From positions 161,501 to 225,500 of the forward strand of contig JAHBVX010000001.1 in NCBI GenBank assembly GCA_019637295.1: a stretch of 64,000 nt of DNA. The letters run 5' to 3'. The notes beneath the pieces are model-generated. The model saw only the letters and a program-made list of their open reading frames with translations, did not search any database and had not been told where the DNA came from. Each line of letters begins with the position of its first letter. Position 1 is the first letter of the stretch. This DNA is from Polyangiaceae bacterium. Its GTDB lineage: Bacteria > Myxococcota_A > Polyangia > Polyangiales > Polyangiaceae. Of the stretch, positions 15,175-23,661 are shown in pieces. Both the position numbers and the translations under genes were made by a program.

Positions 15175-15936
15175 CTATGGCGACCGCGCCTCGAGCCAGC
15201 GGGTGAGCGCGTCCACGCCGTCACCGCGGGTGGCCGACAGCTGCAAGCACTCCACCTGCGGATGCACGGCGGCGAGCGCGGCGCGAAACTCCGCCGGGTC
15301 GAAGTCGACGTACGGCAGCAGGTCGAGCTTGTTCAGCACGACCAGCGAGGCCGAACGAAACATGTACGGGTACTTGAGCGGCTTGTCCGCGCCCTCGGGT
15401 ACGCTCATCAGCGCCACCCGCGCGTGCTCTCCCAGGTCGAACAGCGCCGGGCACACCAGGTTACCGACGTTCTCGATGGCGACCAGCGAGCCCGCGGGTG
15501 GGTCGAGCTCGTCGAGCGCTCCCGCCACCATCTCGGCGTCCAGGTGGCAGCCGGTGCCGGTGTTGATCTGCACGGCCTTGGCGCCGGCCGCGCGCACCCG
15601 CTCGGCGTCTCGGTTCGTCGCCTGGTCGCCCTGCACCACGTACAGTTGCCGCCGGCGCGCGAGCTCCCGAGCGAGGCGCTCGAGCAGCGTGGTCTTGCCC
15701 GAGCCGGGCGAGCTGACGAAGTTGAAGGCTGTCAGGCCGCGCCGGTCGAGCCACTCGCGATTGCGCTGCGCGAGGGAGTCGTTCTTCGCCAGCACCGCAG
15801 CTTCGAGCTCGACCCACTGTCGTGGCCTCGCAGCCGCGCGGTTGGCCTCGGCGTGGTCGTGCTGGTGGTGATGATGATGGTCATGGCCCTGGCGGTCATG
15901 GCTCGTCGTCTTCCCGCAGCCGCACGTCCCGCACAT
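15175..15936 (-). CDS. hypB: HypB, nickel-insertion GTPase for hydrogenase maturation
   Basis: This is a 253-residue cytoplasmic protein. It starts with the HypB high-affinity Ni motif (CGTCGCG) followed by a His-rich stretch (GHDHHHHHQHDH) for nickel storage. The G1 Walker A is SSPGSGKTTLLERL (about residues 74-87), the metal/GTPase site contains NTGTGCHLDA, and NKLD gives guanine specificity. It inserts nickel into [NiFe]-hydrogenase together with HypA. Unusually, no hypA, other hyp genes or hydrogenase structural genes are in the surrounding 64 kb. It could serve hydrogenases encoded elsewhere. It is divergent from the aldehyde dehydrogenase gene. Confidence 0.93.
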   Translation of the reverse strand: MCGTCGCGKTTSHDRQGHDHHHHHQHDHAEANRAAARPRQWVELEAAVLAKNDSLAQRNREWLDRRGLTAFNFVSSPGSGKTTLLERLARELARRRQLYVVQGDQATNRDAERVRAAGAKAVQINTGTGCHLDAEMVAGALDELDPPAGSLVAIENVGNLVCPALFDLGEHARVALMSVPEGADKPLKYPYMFRSASLVVLNKLDLLPYVDFDPAEFRAALAAVHPQVECLQLSATRGDGVDALTRWLEARSP

Positions 15937-16057
15937 CAGTTGGGCCTCGAGCCACCTTCTAACACGCCGGGCTGGGTCCGCCAGGCGGGATCGCGGCTCG
16001 ATTCTGCGGCTGCGGGGCGCGACTTGCCCCGGCCGGGGTTGCCCCTATTATTCCCCA

Positions 16058-17491
16058 ATGACTCTCTCCAGCCACGTCGAGACCCACAAGCCGAGCGCGA
16101 CGACGTCGCGCTTCACCAGCGACGACGAGATCCTCGCGGCGGTGAGCCGCGTCCGCGAGACCTTCGACTCGGGCATCACGCGGCCGCTGGACTGGAGAGA
16201 GCGCGAGCTGCGCCAGCTGCAGCGCATGGTCGAAGACAACGAGGAGGAGTTCCTCGAGGCGCTGCACAAGGACCTGGGCAAGTGCCGAATGGAGGGCGTG
16301 ATCGCCGAGACTGGGTTCATCGTGAACGAGATCAAGCTCACGCTGAAGAACCTGCGCAAGTGGGCCAAGCCCGAGCGGGTCAAGGTGCCGGTCGCCGTGA
16401 TGCCCGGCAAGGCGTACATCGTGCGCGAGCCCCTCGGTCCGGTGCTCATCATCTCGCCCTGGAACTACCCGTTCCAGCTCCTGATCTCGCCGCTGACCGG
16501 CGCGATCGCCGCAGGCAATACCGCAGTGCTCAAGCCGAGCGAGGTGGCGCCCGCGACGTCCGCCGCGGTAGCCAAGCTGCTGCCGCGCTATCTCGACGCC
16601 AGCGCCTACGTCGTGGTCGAAGGTGGCGTCGCGGAGACGACCACGCTGCTCGCCCAGCGCTTCGAGCACATCTTCTACACCGGCAACGGCGCGGTGGCCC
16701 GGGTGGTGATGACCGCGGCGGCGCGGCACCTCACGCCCGTCACCCTAGAGCTCGGGGGCAAGAGCCCGTGCATCGTGGACGAGCACGCGGACCTCGACAT
16801 CACGGCCAAGCGCATCATGTGGGGGAAGTTCTTCAACACCGGTCAGACCTGCGTGGCGCCGGATTACCTCTTGGTGCACGAGTCCATTCACGACGCGCTG
16901 CTCGACAAGTTCGAGCGCACGCTGCAGCACTTCTACGGGGCGGATCCGCAGGCCAGCGCGGACTACGGCCGCATCGTCAACGAGCGGCACTTCGACCGAC
17001 TGCTCCCGCTGCTGGACAGCGGCACGCTGGTGGCGGGCGGCAAGTCCGAGCGCGCATCTCGCTACATCGCTCCGACGATCCTACGCGACGTCTCGCCCGA
17101 CTCGCCGGTGATGGAAGACGAGATCTTCGGTCCCATCCTGCCGGTGCTGCGCGTCTCGAACGTGGACGAAGCGATTCGCTTCGTGAACGCGCGGGCCAAG
17201 CCGCTGGCGCTGTACGTGTTCACGAACGACAAAGACACGGCCGAGCGCGTGCTATCGCGCACCAGCTCGGGCGGCGCGTGCGTGAACGACGTGGTGGCGC
17301 ACCTCGGAGTGCCCGAGCTGCCGTTTGGCGGTGTCGGCCCCAGCGGCATGGGCGCGTACCATGGCTGGCACAGCTTCGACACGTTCAGTCACAAGAAGAG
17401 CGTGCTCGACAAGTCGATCCATCTCGACGCCCCGCTGCGCTATCCGCCCTACGGCGACAACAAGCTCAAGTGGATCAAGCGCCTGCTGTGA
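16058..17491 (+). CDS. NAD(P)-dependent aldehyde dehydrogenase, ALDH3-like
   Basis: This 477-residue enzyme oxidises aldehydes to acids. The catalytic Cys is in GKFFNTGQTCVAPDY (about residue 266), the general base Glu in VTLELGGKSP, and the cofactor site includes ISPWNYPFQL. The C-terminal part (PFGGVGPSGMGAYHGWHSFDTFSH) is diagnostic of the ALDH3/fatty-aldehyde dehydrogenase branch, which tends to accept medium to long-chain aldehydes. The length is typical and the ATG is clear. It is preceded by a 121-bp divergent region shared with hypB that contains a CCCCGGCCGGGG palindrome. The substrate is not known. Confidence 0.9.
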   Translation: MTLSSHVETHKPSATTSRFTSDDEILAAVSRVRETFDSGITRPLDWRERELRQLQRMVEDNEEEFLEALHKDLGKCRMEGVIAETGFIVNEIKLTLKNLRKWAKPERVKVPVAVMPGKAYIVREPLGPVLIISPWNYPFQLLISPLTGAIAAGNTAVLKPSEVAPATSAAVAKLLPRYLDASAYVVVEGGVAETTTLLAQRFEHIFYTGNGAVARVVMTAAARHLTPVTLELGGKSPCIVDEHADLDITAKRIMWGKFFNTGQTCVAPDYLLVHESIHDALLDKFERTLQHFYGADPQASADYGRIVNERHFDRLLPLLDSGTLVAGGKSERASRYIAPTILRDVSPDSPVMEDEIFGPILPVLRVSNVDEAIRFVNARAKPLALYVFTNDKDTAERVLSRTSSGGACVNDVVAHLGVPELPFGGVGPSGMGAYHGWHSFDTFSHKKSVLDKSIHLDAPLRYPPYGDNKLKWIKRLL

Positions 17492-17562
17492 CGACGTCGC
17501 CGGGGAGGCACGCGCCACCCCGCCCCAGCGAAGTGAACTCGTTGGGGCCCCACCCCACGCGG

Positions 17563-17577
17563 GCCGGCTTCGCCGGC
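17563..17577 (+). terminator. Short GC hairpin after the aldehyde dehydrogenase gene
   Basis: GCCGGC-TTC-GCCGGC forms a 6-bp stem some 70 bp after the stop codon. There is no U-tract, so intrinsic termination is uncertain. Confidence 0.3.
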
Positions 17578-17594
17578 ATGAACTGGGACAATTC

Positions 17595-18248
17595 TTGACA
17601 GACCTTCAGACGCGGGATTACCCGCCCGCTCCCTGGCGCATGCACGGTCAGAGCGTGATGTGGCCGGTGCTGGTGCGCGCCAGCGAGGTGCAGGTGCCGG
17701 CGCCGCTGCAGGTCATCGCTCGGGGTGGCTTCGCGATGGGCGTGCTGGCGTACGTCCGCTACGAGCCGCCTTCGCCGCTCTGCTACGAGGAGCTCTGCTT
17801 CATGCCTTGTCTCGTCGAAGCACGGGCAGCAGGTCGCCGCCGGCGCGGGTACTTCGTGGCGCGCATGTACGTCGACAGCGAGGCGTCGCTGGCGGGCGGG
17901 CGGGAGATCTGGGGGCTACCCAAGAGCCTCGCGCGCTTCACCCGTCACGGCAGCCGCGTCGAGGTGAGCGCGGACGACGGCAGCGAACTCACCCTCGAGC
18001 TCGGTCGCGTCGGGCCCGGTCTTCGATCACGCACTCGAGCGACCACGCTGCAGAGCGTAGAGGGCTGCGTCGTGCGCTTCCGGGGTGACTTCCGCGCGCG
18101 CGTTGCCCCCACCAGCGTGCGGGTCGCGCGCTTCACCTCTGCACACCCCGCCTGGCGCGGCTTCCCGGGGGCCGTGCGCTTGCCGCGCCCCGGGCTCGCG
18201 CTGACGGATTTCGACGCCGTCATGCAGGAGCCCGAGCGGCTCGGGTAG
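17595..18248 (+). CDS. Acetoacetate decarboxylase family protein
   Basis: This is a protein of 217 residues if it starts at TTG 17595, or 202 from the ATG at 17640. TTGACA at this spot could also be a -35 box, so the start is open. The family motif YPPAPWRMHGQ at the N-terminus and GREIWGLPKSLARF (about residues 96-109 of the longer form), with the Lys that forms the Schiff base in true acetoacetate decarboxylase, support the fold. Members include decarboxylases and related aldolase-dehydratases, so the exact reaction is uncertain. It follows the aldehyde dehydrogenase on the same strand after 103 bp, which might indicate a shared ketone/aldehyde pathway. That link is weak. Confidence 0.75.
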   Translation: MTDLQTRDYPPAPWRMHGQSVMWPVLVRASEVQVPAPLQVIARGGFAMGVLAYVRYEPPSPLCYEELCFMPCLVEARAAGRRRRGYFVARMYVDSEASLAGGREIWGLPKSLARFTRHGSRVEVSADDGSELTLELGRVGPGLRSRTRATTLQSVEGCVVRFRGDFRARVAPTSVRVARFTSAHPAWRGFPGAVRLPRPGLALTDFDAVMQEPERLG

Positions 18249-18285
18249 CTCGGCACTGTCCACGCGCCATGCTAGAATCCGCCTA

Positions 18286-18918
18286 GTGACTGCCTCGCCC
18301 GCCGCCCCTGCCCTGGGCACCTCGCCCGCGGCGCCACGTTCGACGGAGCAGCACGACCACATCGTCGTCCTGCCCAACGCGACTTGGGCTGACTATCAGC
18401 GAGTCCTCGAGCTGCGCGGCGAGCGCGCGGTTCCGCGTGTCACCTACTTGGAAGGGCGTCTCGAGATCATGAGCCCGTCGAAGAGCCACGAGTCCATCAA
18501 GTCGATGATCGGACGCCTCGTCGAGGCGTGGTGCGCCGAATCGGGGTTCGAGATCACTCCCTATGGATCCTGGACCCTGGAGGCGAAGGACAACGAACGG
18601 GGTCTCGAGCCGGACGAGTGCTACGTCGTGGGCGACCGTCCCGAGGCTACGCGGCCTGACTTGGCAATCGAAGTCGTGTGGACCAGCGGCGGTATCGACA
18701 AGCTCGACGTCTATCGGCTGCTCGGGGTGCGGGAGGTGTGGTACTGGCGTGATGGCGCCATCGAGATGTTCGCGTTGCGCGGCTTGCGCTACGAACGCAC
18801 GACGAACAGCGAGGTACTGCCGGGCATCGATCTCGGGCTGCTCGAGCGGTTCATCGACGTACGCCCGATGACCCGCGCGGTGCGCGAGTATCGAGCCGCG
18901 ATCGTCGCCCTGCCGTGA
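18286..18918 (+). CDS. Uma2-family (DUF820) PD-(D/E)XK protein
   Basis: This 210-residue protein starts at GTG 18286. The Uma2 fold is shown by VTYLEGRLEIMSPSKSHE, GLEPDECYVVG and RPDLAIEVVWTSGGIDKLDVY, which carry the Asp/Glu residues of a restriction-endonuclease-like active site, and by REVWYWRDGAIEMF. The family is widespread and expanded in cyanobacteria and myxobacteria. It is presumed to be a nuclease but has no established cellular role. It sits 37 bp after the acetoacetate-decarboxylase-like gene and converges with the TerB-like gene. Confidence 0.85.
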   Translation: MTASPAAPALGTSPAAPRSTEQHDHIVVLPNATWADYQRVLELRGERAVPRVTYLEGRLEIMSPSKSHESIKSMIGRLVEAWCAESGFEITPYGSWTLEAKDNERGLEPDECYVVGDRPEATRPDLAIEVVWTSGGIDKLDVYRLLGVREVWYWRDGAIEMFALRGLRYERTTNSEVLPGIDLGLLERFIDVRPMTRAVREYRAAIVALP

Positions 18919-18930
18919 GTCCGCCAAGGC

Positions 18931-19422
18931 TCACGCGCCGCGGAGCGCGTTGCGAGTGCTGCACGGGCCCGCGGGGTCGGCGTGCTGCCGAATCTCCTCC
19001 ACGAGCTCGCTGACTCGTGCCGGCGAGACATCCGCCTCGTCGCCGATCAGCTCGATGACTCGACGCTCCGAGTCCGAGAGACCCTCGCTCGCGAACGCGA
19101 CGGCCAGCGCCACGCGGAGCCCCGCCTCCGCAGCGTCGCAGTCGCTCAGGATGGCCCCAACCAGCCGCGCCCGAGGCCCGACGCCGACCAGGTCGATCAC
19201 CTCCGCGCTCGCGGTGATGAGCGCGTCGATCACCTCCGCCGATAGCTTCGTCTCCAGCAGCGTCTGCAGCACCTGCACGAGCAGGTCACGCTCGGAGTCG
19301 TCGATGGTGCCGTCCGCCTTGGCGACCAGCACACCCAGGTCGATGACCGGCGACGGGCTGTAACCGCCGCGCTCGAACGCCGCGCAGAGATCCTCGATGG
19401 CGGGTGCTATGAGCTGCTGCAT
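18931..19422 (-). CDS. TerB-like helical protein
   Basis: This is a 163-residue protein, mostly alpha-helical, with two TerB-type elements: LVAKADGTIDDSERDLLVQ (residues about 31-49) and FASEGLSDSERRVIEL (about 110-125). Asp and Glu in these loops suggest metal binding, as in tellurite-resistance TerB. No other ter genes are near, so tellurite resistance is not implied. It starts 6 bp after the end of the HAMP-domain gene and is probably translated from the same transcript. A second, shorter TerB-like protein is encoded at 60.5 kb. Confidence 0.7.
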   Translation of the reverse strand: MQQLIAPAIEDLCAAFERGGYSPSPVIDLGVLVAKADGTIDDSERDLLVQVLQTLLETKLSAEVIDALITASAEVIDLVGVGPRARLVGAILSDCDAAEAGLRVALAVAFASEGLSDSERRVIELIGDEADVSPARVSELVEEIRQHADPAGPCSTRNALRGA

Positions 19423-19428
19423 GGCGCC

Positions 19429-20175
19429 TCAGAGTGGCGGGGGAGGAGGGAGCGACGCCCCGCGCCGCTTCTCGATGCCCAGCATCATCTGGGCACGCAG
19501 CGCCCGCAAGCCCTCCAGGACTTCCTCCGCCGCGCCGGTGGTCTCGGCTCGGCGAAGCGTCGCGTCGAGGGTCGCGACACGCGCGCTCTGCATCGCGCGC
19601 AGCGAGTAGGTCATCTGTAGGAACGTGTCGAACAACTCCTCGAGCTCATCGCCGCGGCGCAGGCGCTCATCGACCACCAGCTGCCCTGTGCTCACCCGTC
19701 TCAAGAGGCGCTTGAGCTTGTGTGCCGGACCGACGACCCGATGGGTCACCACCACGCCGACCACGCTCAGACACAAGACCAGCATCAGCCCGGCGCCACC
19801 GACCACGAGCCTCAGCCGCTGGCGATCGCTGGCGATCTCCTGCTCCAGCCGTCGTACGTCCGCGAGGTTCTTGTCGGACTGCGCGTCCAGCTCGGCCAAG
19901 GACTCGTTCATCGCCTCCGCCAGCGCCGCGCTCTCGGGGTGCGCGCGCTCCACGGCGCTGCGGGCCAAGATGTTGTTGGTCTGCGACTCCTTGAACGCCT
20001 TCTCGGCCTGAGTGACCGCGACCTGCGCCGTGTCCGACGCGCGCCCAGCGGTGTTCAGGATCACCAGGCCGAACCCCATCGTCACCGCGAGCACCACCAC
20101 GACGAGGTACCCGGTCCACTTGAGCTGGAAACGGGGATCGATCAGGTACCGTCGGGCGCTGCGGGAACCGGCCAT
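19429..20175 (-). CDS. HAMP-domain membrane protein with periplasmic helical sensor, no output domain
   Basis: This 248-residue inner-membrane protein has helices at about residues 20-41 and 122-144 that flank a periplasmic all-helical region of about 80 residues, the shape of a four-helix-bundle chemoreceptor sensor. A HAMP domain follows (THRVVGPAHKLKRLLRRVSTGQL, and a DELEELF segment) and then only a short coiled-coil tail ending SLPPPPPL. No kinase, cyclase or methyl-accepting hairpin is present, so it must signal through a partner or act structurally. It is the upstream member of a pair with the TerB-like gene. Confidence 0.75.
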   Translation of the reverse strand: MAGSRSARRYLIDPRFQLKWTGYLVVVVLAVTMGFGLVILNTAGRASDTAQVAVTQAEKAFKESQTNNILARSAVERAHPESAALAEAMNESLAELDAQSDKNLADVRRLEQEIASDRQRLRLVVGGAGLMLVLCLSVVGVVVTHRVVGPAHKLKRLLRRVSTGQLVVDERLRRGDELEELFDTFLQMTYSLRAMQSARVATLDATLRRAETTGAAEEVLEGLRALRAQMMLGIEKRRGASLPPPPPL

Positions 20176-20276
20176 ACCACCAGGCTACCGCGGCTTTCAT
20201 TGGGTCGTAACAGGTGTGTGCCCTGCGACTGACGCGACCGGAGAGCAGCCGGCGCCGGCCCCGCCGGAAGTTTCCG

Positions 20277-20294
20277 GTGGGGCTGCCGCCCCAC
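20277..20294 (-). terminator. Hairpin after the NO-reductase-like operon
   Basis: GTGGGGC-TGCC-GCCCCAC is a perfect 7-bp stem lying about 50 bp beyond the last gene of the operon. A second inverted repeat (CCGGAA/TTCCGG) follows directly on the minus strand. There is no U-tract, so this is a possible terminator or mRNA end-protecting element. Confidence 0.4.
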
Positions 20295-20345
20295 AAACCC
20301 GATCCGCGGGCCGGTCGTCGCCACGCCGAGCTGCCTCGGGTCCCC

Positions 20346-22505
20346 CTACGGATGCCACTCGAACTGGCCGTCGTCTCCGAGGAGCACGACGTGATCGCGC
20401 CCCGTCCGGGTCAGGATCACCCTCTCGCTGGACAAGCCGTAGGCGTCGTCCGGAGTGTCTCCGAGCTCGACACGAACGCGGTGCTCACCGGGCGGAAGCT
20501 CCACACGCTCGAGGGCGACGCTCGCGCTGTCGCGCCACAGTCCGCCCGGCGCGAACGCACGCTGTACGATCACCCGGTCATCGAGGGTCACCCTCAGGCG
20601 CACGTCGGTGCGACGTCGATCACACTGCTTCGCCTGTCGCATGTGTATGGGTCGCTTGGCGAGCTCCTCCGCCGGGGGCTCCACGCACTGCTCCGCGAGC
20701 ATGCCAGCGCGTTTGAACGAGATCGTCAGGTGGCTCCGCTCACCATCGGGTACGGAGATGGGCATGACGCTTCCCGCGTAAGTGAAGAGCGAGAACGCGA
20801 TGGCGAGGCCACCGCCCAACGCCCAGCGAGCGACAGCAGTGGGCCGCGTCGTGGGTGCAGCGCCGTCGCGCAGCGCGCGCAGCAGCGCGGGCGCTTCGTG
20901 GCGACCAAGCGCCAGCGTCGTCACCGACCCCGCGGGCGCCTTCTCCGGTCGCAGCTCGGGTCGCCGCTCGCCGGCCAGGCGTGCTGCGCTCCACTTGCCG
21001 CCCTCGCGATAGCGGCACTCGCCCGGCGCACAGGCCGCGATGACCACGCGCGCCGCGCCGCGCCGCAGGGCGCGCTCGACGAGCAAGCTGTGCACCCAGC
21101 CGGCGCACGGCACTCCCATCGCCAGCACGTCCGGTGCGTCGGGCAGCCGCCCCGTGGCGTCATCGACGGTGAGGGTCGCACCCGCGCCCTCGGCGCACAA
21201 GAAGGCGACGGTCGCGCCGGGGTGGGACTCGAGCAGGCGATCGAGGCGGTGGCGCTGTTCGATGGAGTCGTTCCACCCGAGGCCGATGCCGGCCGAGTCG
21301 CAGGAGCCGGCGCAGATGCCGCAGCCGACGCACAAGCTTGGATCCACGAACGCGCGCGCCGGGTGGGCGCTGTCGTCGGTGCGGGGTTGCATGGTGATGG
21401 CGTTGTAGGGGCAGTCGCCCACGCACACTTCGCACGCGTTGCAGCGAGCTTCCTCGACGTACGCGGGACGGGCGTGCCTGGCCGAGTGCGCCGGCGCCGC
21501 GTTCGGCTCGGGAGCGATGGCGCCCGCGCCCCGCGGACGCACGAGCCACCACGGCAGCGAGAACAGCACGAGCCCGAGCGCGAGTGCGACGGCCCACAGC
21601 GCCGTCGGGCCGACGCGATCGGTGAGCACGAGCGGGAGCAGGTAGTAACCATCGACGACCAGGCGCGAGCTCGACTCGGTCATGCGCGCCGGCTCGGCGA
21701 GGTCCGCCGGGAGCAGCCAGCTCATGAGGCACAAGCTGACGCCGACCCACACGGACAACACGGTGCGCGTGAGAAACTCGGGTCGCGCCAGCCGCTTGAT
21801 GTGGATGAACAGCACCACGCCCATCGCCAGCGGCAGCAGCATGTGCACGAAGAAGACGACGAAGAATGTCAACGAGCTGACGTGCGCGTCGACCAGCAGC
21901 GATCGGGACATGGGATCGGCAAACACCGGGAGCACGTCCAACATGCGTGCGCTCGCCCGCGCCACGCGCTCGCCTCGTTCGTCCCACACCAGCCAGTAGC
22001 CGATCCACCCGATGAACCACAAGAGGCCGAGCGACAGGAGGCCCGTCACCCATGCCAGCCAGCGGGCTCCGCCCACGCGCCGCGCGAGCAAGAGCCGTCC
22101 GGCGTGAATCGACGCGAACAGCATGCACGCATCCGAGCTGTAGCGGTGCAGCGTACGAACGAAGCCACTGGTCCAGCGCGCTCCGGTCATGGCGGCCACC
22201 GAGTCGTAGGCGCCGTGCACGCTGGTGCTGTACCAGAACAGCAGCACGATGCCGGAGACCACTGCGACCAGGAAGGTGACCGTGGTGATCGCGCCGGACT
22301 GCGTCAGAGGGTTCTCCTCCGCGCGCAGGGTGCGCGAGAGCGCGACGCTCAGCCGCAGCACCAAGCCGTCGCCGCCCTCCAGCGCCGCTTGCCCCCGGAC
22401 CGGCGGCTCCGCGCTGCCCCCCAGGACGGGCAGGCGGCGGAGCCGCGCGGGCTCGCTCACCCTCGCGCCCGGCTGCCGTGGCGACGCGGGGGCGGCGTCC
22501 GCCAC
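20346..22505 (-). CDS. Cytochrome b - 2x[4Fe-4S] ferredoxin - MvhD-like fusion protein
   Basis: This 719-residue membrane protein starts at GTG. Residues about 60-330 are a cytochrome-b-type bundle with two pairs of His about 14 apart (in LHRYSSDACMLFASIHA and DAHVSSLTFFVVFFVH), fitting two b hemes. Residues about 370-430 carry two 4Fe-4S motifs, CNACEVCVGDC and CVGCGICAGSC. Residues about 445-540 resemble the MvhD/FrhD hydrogenase Fe-S subunit (FLCAEGAG, VPCAGWVH, ACAPGECRYREGG). A further membrane helix and a soluble C-terminal domain with two Cys close the protein. As the last gene of the operon it could move electrons between quinol, a ferredoxin-like route and the heme-copper enzyme. I know no characterised protein with exactly this order. 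Confidence 0.8.
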   Translation of the reverse strand: MADAAPASPRQPGARVSEPARLRRLPVLGGSAEPPVRGQAALEGGDGLVLRLSVALSRTLRAEENPLTQSGAITTVTFLVAVVSGIVLLFWYSTSVHGAYDSVAAMTGARWTSGFVRTLHRYSSDACMLFASIHAGRLLLARRVGGARWLAWVTGLLSLGLLWFIGWIGYWLVWDERGERVARASARMLDVLPVFADPMSRSLLVDAHVSSLTFFVVFFVHMLLPLAMGVVLFIHIKRLARPEFLTRTVLSVWVGVSLCLMSWLLPADLAEPARMTESSSRLVVDGYYLLPLVLTDRVGPTALWAVALALGLVLFSLPWWLVRPRGAGAIAPEPNAAPAHSARHARPAYVEEARCNACEVCVGDCPYNAITMQPRTDDSAHPARAFVDPSLCVGCGICAGSCDSAGIGLGWNDSIEQRHRLDRLLESHPGATVAFLCAEGAGATLTVDDATGRLPDAPDVLAMGVPCAGWVHSLLVERALRRGAARVVIAACAPGECRYREGGKWSAARLAGERRPELRPEKAPAGSVTTLALGRHEAPALLRALRDGAAPTTRPTAVARWALGGGLAIAFSLFTYAGSVMPISVPDGERSHLTISFKRAGMLAEQCVEPPAEELAKRPIHMRQAKQCDRRRTDVRLRVTLDDRVIVQRAFAPGGLWRDSASVALERVELPPGEHRVRVELGDTPDDAYGLSSERVILTRTGRDHVVLLGDDGQFEWHP

Positions 22506-22508
22506 GGC

Positions 22509-23465
22509 TCAGGCTCCGGGCTCGGCGACCAGCAGTCGCAGCGCTTCGACCAGCCAGCGCTCTTGCTGCTCGCCCAGGGTGAGGCGGTAGGCCAGCTTGC
22601 CCTGTCGGTCGATCACGAAGAACAGGTTCGCGTGGTCGATCTGCCCGCTCATGGGATCACCGACGCGAGAGATCTCGTAGCGATCGAGCACCGCGTCGAC
22701 GTCGGCCGGAGCGCCGCCCAAGAACTGGAACGCGGGGGCTTGCACCTGATACCGCTCCGCGGCGCGCTGCAGCACGTCGATGGTGTCCCGGGCTGGGTCG
22801 AGCGTCACGGCCAGCACGCGGACCGCGCGCCGCTCGTCGTTCGTGAGACGAGAGAGCGCTCCTTTGAGCTGGCTCATGATCAAGGGACACGTGTGACCGC
22901 ACGTCGTGTACACGCCGGTCACCACCACGACGTTGCCCTTCAGGGAACCGAGGGAGGTCTCCTCGCCCGCGTGGTTGGTCAGCGTGAAGTCGTGAGCGGG
23001 GCGACCCAGCCGCAGTTGCTCCGCCGGGAGCCCCAGCTCCTTGGCCTCCGCCGGGCTGCCGACCAGGACCAGGGACACGCACACCGTTACGACGAGGACC
23101 GACGCGACGCCCAAGTACGGCAAGGTCGCTCGGGGTCTTCGCGCAACGACGTCGAGGATCGGTCGCTTCCAGACGAAGAACAGGACGGCTGTCATCACCG
23201 CTGGCTGAGCGAGGAACATCAGCACGTAGGCCGTCTCCATCTGACCGGACTGTTGGTCCAGTCCGTAGCACCACACGCGGAACTCCTCCGCGAAGGCGCC
23301 GAGCCCGGTCGCGCCCGCCGGGATGGCCAGCATCGAGAGTTGAAGCGCCTCGAAGCTGAGGAGCACTGCGATCATCAGCACGGGAAAGCGGTAGGAGGAG
23401 AAGAACTCGTACAGGCCGCGCATCGAGCGCGGCAGGTCGTTGGGGTCGGGGGCGCTGGGGTTCAT
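22509..23465 (-). CDS. Sco1/SenC-type copper chaperone with N-terminal membrane helices
   Basis: This is a 318-residue protein. Three to four hydrophobic segments fill the first 145 residues (about 27-45, 75-95, 112-132). The C-terminal 170 residues form the thioredoxin-like Sco domain with the copper ligands CGHTC at about 187-191 and a conserved His in DHANLFFVID. Sco proteins load the CuA site of subunit II, and a CuA subunit is encoded three genes upstream in the same operon. The multi-helix N-terminus is unusual, since most Sco proteins have a single anchor. The start is 9 bp after the preceding short gene, and the stop is 3 bp before the next start. Confidence 0.88.
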   Translation of the reverse strand: MNPSAPDPNDLPRSMRGLYEFFSSYRFPVLMIAVLLSFEALQLSMLAIPAGATGLGAFAEEFRVWCYGLDQQSGQMETAYVLMFLAQPAVMTAVLFFVWKRPILDVVARRPRATLPYLGVASVLVVTVCVSLVLVGSPAEAKELGLPAEQLRLGRPAHDFTLTNHAGEETSLGSLKGNVVVVTGVYTTCGHTCPLIMSQLKGALSRLTNDERRAVRVLAVTLDPARDTIDVLQRAAERYQVQAPAFQFLGGAPADVDAVLDRYEISRVGDPMSGQIDHANLFFVIDRQGKLAYRLTLGEQQERWLVEALRLLVAEPGA

Positions 23466-23474
23466 CGGGGCTCC

Positions 23475-23648
23475 TCAGCGCACGTGCCAGACGTCGGCCA
23501 GCGCCTTCCAGTTGGCGAAGTAGTACACCACGAAGGACACCAGCAGGATGAGCGTGAGTGTGAACGTGCCCGGCGCGTGGTGCAGTCCGTCGCCGCGGTG
23601 CTCCGACTCTTTCTCGATTAGGTCGCCTGACTTCTCTTCTTTCGTCAT
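23475..23648 (-). CDS. Short single-helix subunit of the heme-copper reductase
   Basis: This 57-residue protein starts at the ATG at 23648. The first 20 residues are charged (MTKEEKSGDLIEKESEHRGD), followed by HHAPGTF, one membrane helix (about residues 29-45, TLTLILLVSFVVYYF) and a short tail ending WHVR. It lies between the subunit I gene and the Sco gene, with 13-bp and 9-bp gaps. Position and shape resemble the one-helix subunit IIa of ba3-type oxidases, although that subunit normally sits near subunit II. Short genes of this size are easily missed. Its reality is supported by tight operon packing, ribosome site GGAGG upstream and the membrane pattern. Confidence 0.75.
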   Translation of the reverse strand: MTKEEKSGDLIEKESEHRGDGLHHAPGTFTLTLILLVSFVVYYFANWKALADVWHVR

Positions 23649-23661
23649 CGTGAGCCTCCAA

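Noticed and set aside
18931-19422. Tellurite resistance locus
   Set aside because: Only a TerB-like fold is present. terC, terD, terZ and terA are absent at both TerB-like genes.
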